Shown: one piece after another, positions 16,428-25,100 of the stretch | How the letters are laid out: every line of letters begins with the position of its first letter | Position numbering within the stretch: position 1 is the first letter of the stretch | Source: Martelella mediterranea | GTDB taxonomy: Bacteria; Pseudomonadota; Alphaproteobacteria; Rhizobiales; Rhizobiaceae | Assembly (NCBI RefSeq): GCF_021021415.1 | Contig: NZ_JAINWJ010000007.1 | Coordinates: 180,736 to 244,735, forward strand | Direction of reading: 5' to 3' | DNA: 64,000 bases | Notes under the pieces: generated by a model | The model's input: only the letters and a program-made list of their open reading frames with translations | What the model was told of the DNA's origin: nothing | The model's database searches: none | Program-made: the position numbers and the translations under genes

Positions 16428-18053
16428 TCACTCCTCCAGCCGCCATTTGAGTTTCACGCCGCCGGTCTCGTTGAAGTCGAGCGCGGGGATGGCCGACAGC
16501 AGACGCTGCGTATAGGCATGCTGCGGACGGTCGAAGATCTCGTCGCGCGGGCCTTCCTCGACGATTCTGCCGTGCTGCATCACGATCACCCGATCGGCGA
16601 TCTGCTCGACCACGGAAAGATCGTGGCTGATGAACAGGCAGGAAAAGCCGTGCTTCTTCTGCAGGTCGGCGAACAGCGCCAGCACCTGCGCCCTGACGGT
16701 CACGTCGAGCGCGGACACCGGCTCGTCGGCGATCAGCAGTTTCGGCGCGCGCACCACGGCGCGGGCGATTGCCACGCGCTGGCGCTGGCCGCCGGAAAGC
16801 TCGTGCGGCAGGCGGTCGGCGAATTCGCCGGGCAGGCCGACCTCGGCCAACGTGGCTAGTGCCCGCCGGCGCCGTTCGGCGGCGTTGAGCCCCGGCATGG
16901 TGCGCAGCGCCTCTTCGACGAGTTTCACGATGGTCATGCGGGGATCGAGCGAAGAGTACGGGTCCTGGAACACCATCTGGCAGTTCTGCCGATAATGCGC
17001 CCAGTCCCCTTCCCGTGGTTTTCCGTTGAACAGGATATCGCCCGACGTCTGGTGGATCAGCCCGGCTATGGTGCGGCCGAGCGTGGTCTTGCCAGAGCCC
17101 GAGCCGCCGACCAGCGCCACCACCTCGCCCTGCCGGATATCGACCGAGACGCCGTGCAGGGCGCGCTTGGCCTGGCCTTTTCGAAACAGCGCGCCGGCCT
17201 TGTGATAGTCGACGATCACGTTTTCGACGGACAGCACCGGTGTATCGTCCGGCGCGAACGCCCGGGTTTCGCCACGCCCCGGCAGCGACGACAGCAGCTT
17301 GCGGGTATAGGCATGCTGCGGGTTTGTCAGGATGTCGTCGGTGGTGCCGCTCTCGACCACGACGCCCTTTTCCATCACCGCGATGCGGCTGGTATAGCGC
17401 GCCACCATCGGCAGGTCGTGACTGATTAGCAGCACCGCCGTGCCTTCGGCGCGGGTGAGTTCCACCATCAGCTCCATCACGTCGCGCTGGATTACGGCGT
17501 CAAGCGCCGTCGTCGGCTCGTCGGCGATCAGAAGCGCCGGCTTCAGCAGCATCACCGAGGCGAGCATGATGCGCTGGCGCATGCCGCCGGAAAACTCGTG
17601 CGGATAGGCCGACAGCGCCCCCTTCGGATCGACGATGCCGACCCTTTCTAGCATGGCGAGGATTGCGTCCCGGCGCTTCTCCCGGGAAAGCCCGGTGTGA
17701 AGCTTCAGCCCCTCCTCCAACTGCCGGCCGATGAGCATCGAAGGGTTGAGCGAGGTCATCGGCTCCTGGAACACCATGCCGATCCGCGCGCCGCGCAGCG
17801 ATCTCAGATCGCGCGGGCTCATGGTCAGCGTGTCGCGGCCCTCGAACACGGTCTCGCCGCTTGTCGGCGTGATGCCGGCGGGCAGAAGCGACATCAGCGC
17901 GCGGGTCGCCAGCGTCTTGCCGGACCCGGATTCGCCGACAATGCCGAAGATCTCGCCGGGGCGGACATCGAAGGAGACATTGTCGACGAGCTTGACGCCA
18001 TTGCCGAGGGAGAGCGTCAGGTCGCGGACGGAAAGGAGAATATCCTTCATCAT
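16428..18053 (-). CDS. Peptide ABC transporter, fused double ATPase (DppD-DppF type)
   Basis: 541 residues with two complete ATPase domains. Walker A sites are GESGSGKT (about 40-47) and GGSGSGKT (about 316-323); signatures are FSGGM near 154 and LSGGQ in the second half; Walker B motifs are LLIADEP in both. Such single-chain ATPases power oligopeptide import. The start ATG overlaps the DppC-type stop (ATGATGA). The frame is open much further upstream, but that part lies inside the permease gene. Confidence 0.93.
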   Translation of the reverse strand: MMKDILLSVRDLTLSLGNGVKLVDNVSFDVRPGEIFGIVGESGSGKTLATRALMSLLPAGITPTSGETVFEGRDTLTMSPRDLRSLRGARIGMVFQEPMTSLNPSMLIGRQLEEGLKLHTGLSREKRRDAILAMLERVGIVDPKGALSAYPHEFSGGMRQRIMLASVMLLKPALLIADEPTTALDAVIQRDVMELMVELTRAEGTAVLLISHDLPMVARYTSRIAVMEKGVVVESGTTDDILTNPQHAYTRKLLSSLPGRGETRAFAPDDTPVLSVENVIVDYHKAGALFRKGQAKRALHGVSVDIRQGEVVALVGGSGSGKTTLGRTIAGLIHQTSGDILFNGKPREGDWAHYRQNCQMVFQDPYSSLDPRMTIVKLVEEALRTMPGLNAAERRRRALATLAEVGLPGEFADRLPHELSGGQRQRVAIARAVVRAPKLLIADEPVSALDVTVRAQVLALFADLQKKHGFSCLFISHDLSVVEQIADRVIVMQHGRIVEEGPRDEIFDRPQHAYTQRLLSAIPALDFNETGGVKLKWRLEE

Positions 18054-18868
18054 TTCAGCCCCCTCATGCGCGGGTCGAGCCGGTCGCGCAAAGCGTCGCC
18101 CAGAAGATTGATGCCGAGAAGCGTGAGCGCGATGCAGAGGCCGGGGAAAACGCCGAGCCAGACGGCCTGCTCGATGAACGGCCGGCCGGCGGCCAGCATG
18201 TTGCCCCAGGTGGGTGCGGGCGGCGGAACGCCGAGGCCGAGGAAGGAGAGCGCGCTTTCCGACAAGATCGCCCAGCCGAACATGGTGGTCGCCAGCACCG
18301 ACATCGGCGCCAGGCAATTGGGCAGGATATGTCGGAACACCGTGTAGAACTCGCTGTTGCCCATCAGCTTCGAGGCTTCGATGAATTCGGCTTCGCGCAG
18401 CGTCATTACCACGCCGCGCACCAGCCGCGCCATCGACGGCGTGTAGGCAATGCCGAGCGCGAAGATGATGCCGTACTGGTTGGCCCCGAAGACGGCGAGC
18501 AGGCCGAGCGCCAAAAGAATGCCCGGAAAGGCGAGCAGCGCATTGTTGACGGCCATGATCAGCCCGTCCGTCAGCCCCCGCGCATAGCCGCTGACGAGAC
18601 CGATCAGCGTGCCCATGACAATGGTGAAGGTGACGGTGAGCGTGCCGATCCACACGCTTGCGCCGGCGCCGACCATGATCCGGCTGAGCACGTCGCGGCC
18701 GAATTCGTCGGTCCCCATCCAGTGCGCAAGGCTCGGCGGCTTCAGCCGGGCGACAAAATCGAGCTTCAGCGGATCGTAGGGCGTCCAGAACGCGCCGAGC
18801 AGGGCGACGACGAGCAGAAGGCCAATCAGGAAACCGCCGATCGCGGCATTATAGGAAAGTTTTCTCAT
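18050..18868 (-). CDS. Peptide ABC transporter permease, DppC type
   Basis: 272 residues. An N-terminal membrane segment (IGGFLIGLLLVVALLGAF) is followed by the DppC-specific HWMGTDEFGRDVLSRI motif and further membrane segments. The EAA loop is EFIEASKLMGNSEFYTVFRH. Its ATG overlaps the DppB-type stop by four bases, and its stop overlaps the ATPase start, giving tight translational coupling. Confidence 0.93.
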   Translation of the reverse strand: MRKLSYNAAIGGFLIGLLLVVALLGAFWTPYDPLKLDFVARLKPPSLAHWMGTDEFGRDVLSRIMVGAGASVWIGTLTVTFTIVMGTLIGLVSGYARGLTDGLIMAVNNALLAFPGILLALGLLAVFGANQYGIIFALGIAYTPSMARLVRGVVMTLREAEFIEASKLMGNSEFYTVFRHILPNCLAPMSVLATTMFGWAILSESALSFLGLGVPPPAPTWGNMLAAGRPFIEQAVWLGVFPGLCIALTLLGINLLGDALRDRLDPRMRGLK

Positions 18869-19809
18869 TGTGCCGTCACCCGGGGATCGAACAGCGGATA
18901 GAACAGGTCGATGATCAGGTTGACGACGACATAGGAGAGCGCGACGAACAGCAGGCAGCCCTGGATGACCGGGTAATCCCGCTGGAAGATGCTGTCGACC
19001 ATCAGCCGGCCAAGGCCAGGGATCGAGAACACGGTCTCGATCACGGCGATGCCGCCGAGCAGATTGCCGAGAATCAGGCCGATCATCGTCCAGGTCGGCC
19101 CGAAGGCATTCTTGAAGGCGTGACGCCACAACACGGCCATTTCGGAAAGCCCCTTGGCGCGGGCATGGGTGATGTAATCAAGGCGCAGCACTTCCAGCGT
19201 CGAGGCGCGGGACATGCGCAGCAGCACGCCCATTTCATGCATCACGAGGGTTGCCACCGGCAGGATGATATAGATCAGGCCCTCGGTGAAATTGTCGCGC
19301 AGCGACACATAGCCGAGCACCGGAAGCCAGCCGAGCTCAAGCCCAAACAGCAGGAGAAGCAGAAGGCCGAGCCAGAAGGTCGGGATCGAAAGAAGCAGCG
19401 TCGCCGTTCCGACAAGGGCAAGGTCCGTTACCGAGTTCTGCCGCCACGCTGCGATAATGCCCGCGGGCACGGCCAGAATAGCGGCCAGCACCACCGCGAT
19501 CAGCACGATCTCGCCGCTGATGACAAAGCGCGAGGCGACCAGCGGCAGCACCGGTTCGTCATTGATGATCGAACGCCCAAGATCGCCGGACAGCGCGTTC
19601 TCGCTCCAGATCAGGAATTGTCGCGGCAGCGACTTGTCGAGACCGAGCTCGGTCTCCAATTGGGCGATCTGCCGGTCATCGGCCATGTCGCCGAGCAACA
19701 GTTCGGCCGGATTGCCAGGAATGAGACGGATCAGGCCGAACACCGTGATCGATACGATGATCACCGTCGGTATCGCCATCGCGACGCGATGGAGGAAAAA
19801 TCTGAGCAT
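18865..19809 (-). CDS. Peptide ABC transporter permease, DppB type
   Basis: 314 residues. The family start MLRFFLHRVAMAIPTVIIV, the periplasmic loop with LGLDKSLPRQFL, and the EAA loop DYITHARAKGLSEMAVLWRH are characteristic. It is the first transporter gene of the operon. A LysR-type regulator gene ends 169 bases upstream, and the gap contains a symmetrical candidate operator. Confidence 0.93.
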   Translation of the reverse strand: MLRFFLHRVAMAIPTVIIVSITVFGLIRLIPGNPAELLLGDMADDRQIAQLETELGLDKSLPRQFLIWSENALSGDLGRSIINDEPVLPLVASRFVISGEIVLIAVVLAAILAVPAGIIAAWRQNSVTDLALVGTATLLLSIPTFWLGLLLLLLFGLELGWLPVLGYVSLRDNFTEGLIYIILPVATLVMHEMGVLLRMSRASTLEVLRLDYITHARAKGLSEMAVLWRHAFKNAFGPTWTMIGLILGNLLGGIAVIETVFSIPGLGRLMVDSIFQRDYPVIQGCLLFVALSYVVVNLIIDLFYPLFDPRVTAQ

Positions 19810-19891
19810 CAGAACCCCTCTGAGCCCCGCACTTCAGGCGGCAGGTTGTTTATTGACGAAAGTATGACAAAGCGAAAATGACGTCGCAACA

Positions 19892-19909
19892 CTATGATAT
19901 TTTTCATAG
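19892..19909. promoter_or_regulatory. Candidate LysR-type operator upstream of the peptide operon
   Basis: CTATGA-TATTTT-TCATAG is an 18-base dyad with 6-base arms and an AT-rich centre, 83 bases before the DppB-type start. It fits the loose T-N11-A symmetry of LysR sites, and a LysR gene lies immediately upstream. Confidence 0.5.
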
Positions 19910-19978
19910 GGATATGCAGTCGCGCTTACCGGCTAGCGGCGTCGTACCTTGTTGGGAAAAACGGGCAACGGAGGCAGT

Positions 19979-20884
19979 CTATTCAACCACTTGCGAACGC
20001 TCGATCTGGCGCTTCAGCGCCGCCATCAGGCCCTTGGCGGCAAGCGACATCGGCACGCCTTCGGCGGTCGCAATCCCGAAGCGCTGCGTCAGTTTCGGCT
20101 CAAACGGCCGTTGCACCACTGGCAGGTGCTTGTAGAGATTGGCATAGAAACTGCTGGCAAGCGCGATCCCCAAACCCTCGGCGGCATAGGCGCAGGCGGA
20201 GGAATTGGAATGCGTTTCGATGCGCACGTCGGCACGCACGGCCTCGTTCTGCAACAGCCGGTCAAGCATCACCCGATGGGCCCGCAGCCGGCCGAGCATG
20301 ATCAGCGGCTCGCCGCGCAGGTCCTCCGGCCGGATGACATCGCGCGCGGCCAGCCGGTGGTCGCGGTGCATGACGGCGACGCTTCGCCCCTCGGCGACGA
20401 TCTCGAGGCGGATGCCCGGACTGATTTCGCCTTCATAGCGCAGGAAGCCGAAATCGATCACCCGCTGGTCGATCATCCGCTGAATGGTCATGGTTGTCTC
20501 AAAAAAGGTCTCGACCCTGACGCCGGGAAAACCCTCGCGATAATCCTTCAGCATGGCGGGCGCGAAATTCTCCCACATGCTGCTCGGCAGGCCGATACGC
20601 ACCGCCTCGGTTTCCGAGGCTCCGGTGCGGATTTCATCGGCAAGCTGGCTGAAGCGGGCCAGGTTCAGCAAAACGGTCTTCGCCTCGGCCTCCAATGTGC
20701 GCGCCTCCGGCGTCGGCACCAGCCTTCCCTTGACGCGCTGGAACAGCGTCAGATCGAGATCGGATTCCAGTTGCTGGACGAGACGGCTGACGCCCGACTG
20801 GCTGAGCCCCGTGCTCTTGGCCGCCCCCATCGTCGAGCCCGTTGAAAGCACCGCGCGGAAAACTTCGAGCTGTTTTATATTCAT
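19979..20884 (-). CDS. LysR-family transcriptional regulator
   Basis: 301 residues. The N-terminal helix-turn-helix is standard (MNIKQLEVFRAVLSTGSTMG, then LSQSGVSRLVQQLESDL). Residues about 90-300 form the periplasmic-binding-like effector domain. The ATG at 20884 gives the usual LysR start; seven more codons are open upstream. It is transcribed in the same direction as, and just before, the peptide-uptake operon, so it probably activates it in response to the imported compound or a product. Confidence 0.92.
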   Translation of the reverse strand: MNIKQLEVFRAVLSTGSTMGAAKSTGLSQSGVSRLVQQLESDLDLTLFQRVKGRLVPTPEARTLEAEAKTVLLNLARFSQLADEIRTGASETEAVRIGLPSSMWENFAPAMLKDYREGFPGVRVETFFETTMTIQRMIDQRVIDFGFLRYEGEISPGIRLEIVAEGRSVAVMHRDHRLAARDVIRPEDLRGEPLIMLGRLRAHRVMLDRLLQNEAVRADVRIETHSNSSACAYAAEGLGIALASSFYANLYKHLPVVQRPFEPKLTQRFGIATAEGVPMSLAAKGLMAALKRQIERSQVVE

Positions 20885-21166
20885 TGCATCCATCGCTGCT
20901 GGCATCGCCGGTCCGCACCAAGCTACGCCACCGTCCAGGCCCTGTCATTGACGATTGCATCGCTGACTTTACGCGCGCGAATCACTTTCCCGGCAAGTGT
21001 TCAGCATCGAGCCTTCAGATGCAGGCTCAAAGGAAACCGAAAATAAAGCCAGACCGCGAAGGCTGGAACGCGCGGCCCCGGACTTCGCGGTCTGACGATA
21101 AAACCAAGTCGCGGTGTCATCCCGACTCTAAACCGGCATGACGAAGCCGCGTGGAAAGGCAACGCC

Positions 21167-22546
21167 TCAATGGGCGTCTTCCATTTCCTTTTCGGGCTCG
21201 GGCGCCTTGGCGGCCTGCAGTTCCTGGACAGCCTTTTCCGGGTCGGCCGGGAAGGCGTCGTCGGTGACCTTGCCTTCGAGCAGGTCGATCGCATATTTCA
21301 GCTGCACGTCGTCCTCGGTCTCGCGCGGCACATAGGCGACAGAGCCGGAACCCTCGTCGGTTTCCGCATCGCCCTGGATATGGCCGCGCAGCGCCGATTC
21401 GCCTTCCGGACGGATCAGGCCTTCGAGGTCTTCCGGCAGCACCTGCTCGACGACGATATCGGGGCTGATGCCGGTGCCCTGGATCGAGGTGCCCGAGGGC
21501 GTGTAGTAGAGCGCCGTCGTCAGCCGCAGCGAGCCTTCGGAACCCAGCGGTACGATGGTCTGGACCGAGCCCTTGCCGAATGTACGGGTGCCGACCAGCG
21601 TCGCCCGCTTCAGGTCCTGCAGCGCGCCGGCCACGATCTCGGATGCCGAGGCGGAGCCGCCATTGACGAGCACCACCAGCGGCTTGCCGTCGGTAAGATC
21701 GCCGGGACCGGCATCGAAGCGGCGGGTCTCGCTGGAATTGCGGCCGCGAGTGGAAACCACTTCGCCCTCGTCGAGGAAGGTGTCGGCCACGGCGACGGCC
21801 TGGTTCAGGAAGCCGCCCGGGTTGAGGCGGAGGTCGAGAATATAGCCCTTGAGCTTGTCTTCCGGCACTTCCTTCTTGATCTCGTCAATCGCCTCGACCA
21901 GGCTTTCGTCCAGCTTCTCGTTCATGAAAGTGGTGAGGCGAATATAGCCGATATTGTCGTTTTCAACACGCCATTTGACCGACTGCACCGGAATGATGCC
22001 GCGCACGATCGTCATCTCGATCGGCTTGGCAACGCCGTCGCGCAGAATGGTGATGTCGATCGGCTCGCCGACCTCGCCACGCATGCGGTCAACCGCATCG
22101 TTGAGCGAAAGGCCGCGTACGCTTTCGCCGTCGATCTCGACGATCTTGTCGCCGGCCAGCACGCCGGCATTGGAAGCGGGCGTATCGTCGATGGGTGCGA
22201 CGACCTTGACGACGTCATCCTCCATCGTCACCTCGATGCCGAGCCCGCCGAATTCGCCCTTCGACTGGTCGCGCATCTCTTCGGATTCTTCCGCCGTCAT
22301 ATAGCTCGAATGCGGGTCGAGCCCGCTCAGCATGCCGTTGATCGCATCCTGTATCATCTGCTGCTCGTCGGGCGGCGAGACATACTGGCTGCGCACCCGC
22401 TCGAACACGTCGCCGAACAGTGACATTTCGCGGTAGGTCGAATCGTCGCCGGCCGCGCGCGCCGGTATGTCGGCCGAAACCAGAATGCCGGTCGCCGCTG
22501 CGCCAAGTGCGGCGCCTGCCAGCAGAAGCGTTGCCCTACGTATCAT
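21167..22546 (-). CDS. ctpA: Carboxy-terminal processing protease, S41 family
   Basis: 459 residues. A signal peptide or anchor lies at the N terminus (LLLAGAALGAAATGILVSAD). A PDZ domain spans about 100-185 and the peptidase core about 190-360. The catalytic serine lies in GGSASASE (297-303) and the lysine is K325 in FGKGSVQ. It trims periplasmic proteins at their C termini. The alternative start at 22561 adds five codons; I prefer 22546, which has GGAAAGG nearby. It overlaps the upstream envC-like gene by 11 bases, a coupling seen across rhizobia. Confidence 0.93.
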   Translation of the reverse strand: MIRRATLLLAGAALGAAATGILVSADIPARAAGDDSTYREMSLFGDVFERVRSQYVSPPDEQQMIQDAINGMLSGLDPHSSYMTAEESEEMRDQSKGEFGGLGIEVTMEDDVVKVVAPIDDTPASNAGVLAGDKIVEIDGESVRGLSLNDAVDRMRGEVGEPIDITILRDGVAKPIEMTIVRGIIPVQSVKWRVENDNIGYIRLTTFMNEKLDESLVEAIDEIKKEVPEDKLKGYILDLRLNPGGFLNQAVAVADTFLDEGEVVSTRGRNSSETRRFDAGPGDLTDGKPLVVLVNGGSASASEIVAGALQDLKRATLVGTRTFGKGSVQTIVPLGSEGSLRLTTALYYTPSGTSIQGTGISPDIVVEQVLPEDLEGLIRPEGESALRGHIQGDAETDEGSGSVAYVPRETEDDVQLKYAIDLLEGKVTDDAFPADPEKAVQELQAAKAPEPEKEMEDAH

Positions 22547-23897
22547 TGCGTGCCTTTCCATCAATATTGTCCACCCACCAGGGTTGAGAATCGACCGGCT
22601 TCCCATTGTGTCGGAACTCAATGTAGAGCGTCGGCCTGTCCGTTTCCAGCGCCATTGTCGCGGCGCTCGCGATCCGTCTCGTGCCCATCTCGGCCAGCGG
22701 TTCGCCGGAGAAAATGAAATCGCCCTGACGAACCTTGAGGTCATCCATGCCGGTCATGACGATATGGTAGCCGTCGCCGACATTGAGGATGACCATCTCT
22801 CCGTAACTTCTGAAGCGCCCGGCGTAAACCACCGTCGCGTCGGCGGGGGCGCTGACGAGCGCGCCCGGTCGCGCCGCAATGGTCATTCCGGTCGCCCTGT
22901 GCCCTGTTCCGTCCGGATCGCCGTAGCGGCGCAGGATTTCGCCCGCAACCGGCAGGATCAGACGGCCTTTCAGGTCAGAGAATGGATATGCAGGCGTAAT
23001 GCGGTTTTTATCGGGCGTTGCCGAAAGCGCGCGCTGGCGCGCCTCGATCTGCTGCGCCTCGGTCATCTGCCGGCGTTTCTCGGCCTCCTGACGCGCCAGA
23101 AGGGCGGCGTTGCGGGCGGAGGTGATTTCGGTCTCCAGGCTGGAGATCAGGCCGTTGAGGTCGGTCGCGCGCGCGGCCAGCAGTTCGGCCTGGCGACGTT
23201 CGGCTTCGAGCTGCTCCGCGCTGGTTTCCCGGGACTTCTCGTTTTCGGCGATCAGCAGGTCCATGCGCCGGCTTTCCTCGGCAAGGCTGTCGAGATCGGC
23301 CGCAAGCCCGTCGCGGGCCTGCTGCTGTTCGGCCTTGACCGTCCGCAGCGATGTCAGGTCGGCAAGCACGGTTTCCATCCTTGCCCGCATTTCCGGCACC
23401 ACGCCGTTCAGCAGGATGGCGCTTCTGACGGAATCGAGCGCATCGCCGGGGGCGACCAGAAGGGCTGGCGGCGGATCGCGGCCCATGCGCTGAAGCGCTG
23501 CCAGCACATCGGCCAGCACATCGCGCTCGGCATTGAGCGAGGTCTTCAGCCGGTCTTCCTCATCGGAGAGTTCGCCAAGCCGGGTTTCGGCGGCGGCAAT
23601 CTGTTCCTCAAGTCCGCGCCGGCGCTCGGCCGAGGCCACGAGCGCCTCCTTCAGGCTTGCCGTATCGCCGGAAAGCGCGTCGATCTCGGCCTCAAGCGAG
23701 GCGATCTTTTCCTTGGAAAGCGCGATCGAGTTTTCGATCTGGTCGAGCTCGACCGCCTTTTCGGAACGTTCGTTTGAAAGCTTGTCTACGAGCTCGGTCG
23801 ATCCGGCGGTCGGCTCCTGCGAGAAGGCGATCGCGGGCAAAGCCCAGGCGGCAATGCCGCAGGCGAGGATGATCCGCGATGATCTGGTTGACGCCAT
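22536..23897 (-). CDS. envC: EnvC-like murein hydrolase activator (degenerate LytM)
   Basis: 453 residues: a signal peptide (ACGIAAWALPAIAFSQ), a long coiled coil (about 30-290), then a C-terminal LytM/M23 domain from about 315. The zinc ligands of active M23 peptidases are not conserved: the HxGxD-like segment reads ATGMTIAARPG and the final HxH position reads IVMTGMDDL. This matches EnvC, which is inactive itself and activates amidases at the septum. The rlmH gene is 89 bases upstream and the ctpA gene overlaps downstream. Confidence 0.88.
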   Translation of the reverse strand: MASTRSSRIILACGIAAWALPAIAFSQEPTAGSTELVDKLSNERSEKAVELDQIENSIALSKEKIASLEAEIDALSGDTASLKEALVASAERRRGLEEQIAAAETRLGELSDEEDRLKTSLNAERDVLADVLAALQRMGRDPPPALLVAPGDALDSVRSAILLNGVVPEMRARMETVLADLTSLRTVKAEQQQARDGLAADLDSLAEESRRMDLLIAENEKSRETSAEQLEAERRQAELLAARATDLNGLISSLETEITSARNAALLARQEAEKRRQMTEAQQIEARQRALSATPDKNRITPAYPFSDLKGRLILPVAGEILRRYGDPDGTGHRATGMTIAARPGALVSAPADATVVYAGRFRSYGEMVILNVGDGYHIVMTGMDDLKVRQGDFIFSGEPLAEMGTRRIASAATMALETDRPTLYIEFRHNGKPVDSQPWWVDNIDGKARNDT

Positions 23898-23986
23898 GTC
23901 CGTTTCCGCGCGAGGAAAAGTGGATTTAGATCGCGGACAGATTAACGAAATAACAACGACGCAAGAACACACAAAATTTTGATGAA

Positions 23987-24469
23987 TCAGGCGCGATGAT
24001 AGGGATGGCCCGATAGCAGGGTCACGGCGCGGTAAAGCTGTTCGGCGAGCAATATGCGCACGATCTGGTGCGGCCATGTCATCGCGCCGAAATTAATCGT
24101 CAGGTCGGCGCGTTCGGAAAGCGCCGGATCGAGCCCGTCGGCGCCGCCGATCGCGAACATCATCTCGCGCTTGCCGGCGTCGCGGAACTTTTCAATCTGG
24201 GCGGCAAAACCGACGCTATCGAAGGACTTTCCCGTTTCATCGAGCAGCACCAGCACGGTTTCGGGCGAGATCGCGGCCTCAAGTGCTGCCGCCTCCTCGC
24301 GCTTGCGGGTGGCGGCGTTGCCGGCGCGGCTTTCATTGACCTCGATAACCCTGGAAAAATCGAGCCCCTGCGCCTTGCCGGTTTTCTTCAACCGGTCGAG
24401 ATAGCGGGCGACGAGCTCTTTCTCCGGGCCGGATTTCAGGCGGCCGACCGCGAAAATGCCGATCTGCAT
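23987..24469 (-). CDS. rlmH: 23S rRNA (pseudouridine1915-N3)-methyltransferase
   Basis: 160 residues of the SPOUT fold. It methylates pseudouridine 1915 in helix 69 of the ribosome. Diagnostic segments are VLLDETGKSFDS, the SAM-knot FAIGGADGLDP, and the C-terminal LLAEQLYRAVTLLSGHPYHR. It lies between rsfS and envC, the usual alphaproteobacterial order. Confidence 0.95.
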   Translation of the reverse strand: MQIGIFAVGRLKSGPEKELVARYLDRLKKTGKAQGLDFSRVIEVNESRAGNAATRKREEAAALEAAISPETVLVLLDETGKSFDSVGFAAQIEKFRDAGKREMMFAIGGADGLDPALSERADLTINFGAMTWPHQIVRILLAEQLYRAVTLLSGHPYHRA

Positions 24470-24567
24470 ATGCTTTTCTTTCGGCCCGCAACAACCGCGT
24501 CGCGCAGTGCGTCCTGCACCGCGCGGTCCGTTCGGGCAGTTCACGCCGGCCAGCAGCAGAGTGGCTG

Positions 24568-24990
24568 CTAGTGCAGGCGTGCCTCGTTCATTTCAGGCGC
24601 CGACCACATCTTCTCGATATTGTAGAATTCGCGGACTTCCGGCCGGAACACATGGACGATCACGTCGCCGGTGTCGATCAGCACCCAGTCTCCGGACTCC
24701 TGGCCCTCGACCTTGGGCGTGCCGGCGCCCGACTGTTTGATATCCTTGACCAGATGGTCGCAAATCGCCATGACGTGACGGTTCGAGCGCCCGGAAACAA
24801 CCACCATATGGTCGCCGAGAGCCGATTTTCCGCGAATGTCGATGGTCACAATATCTTCTGCCTTTGAATCCTCAAGGCTGCCGAGGACGGTGGCAAGAGC
24901 CTCATCGGCGGCATAGGCGTCGCTTCTGCTGCTCTGCGGCGCGGTATCCGCGCCCTTCGCGTGCAATGTTGTCAGGGTTCTTCCTTTCAT
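24568..24990 (-). CDS. rsfS: Ribosomal silencing factor RsfS
   Basis: About 140 residues. The conserved core is KAEDIVTIDIRGKSALGDHM, DHMVVVSGRSNRHV and the C-terminal DTGDVIVHVFRPEVREFYNI. RsfS binds ribosomal protein L14 and stops subunit joining in starvation. The N-terminal 30 residues are variable. The start could be 24990 or 24999. Usually nadD lies immediately upstream; here a PP2C-like gene intervenes. Confidence 0.94.
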   Translation of the reverse strand: MKGRTLTTLHAKGADTAPQSSRSDAYAADEALATVLGSLEDSKAEDIVTIDIRGKSALGDHMVVVSGRSNRHVMAICDHLVKDIKQSGAGTPKVEGQESGDWVLIDTGDVIVHVFRPEVREFYNIEKMWSAPEMNEARLH

Positions 24991-25100
24991 CCGGACCAAG
25001 CACGAATGCGACTCGTCACTCCGGCGGGCCGCTGGCTATAAAGGTGATGCCAAAGGCAGACTGTTGCAAGGGTTTTCCTGCGTAAATTTGCGCGGCGGCG

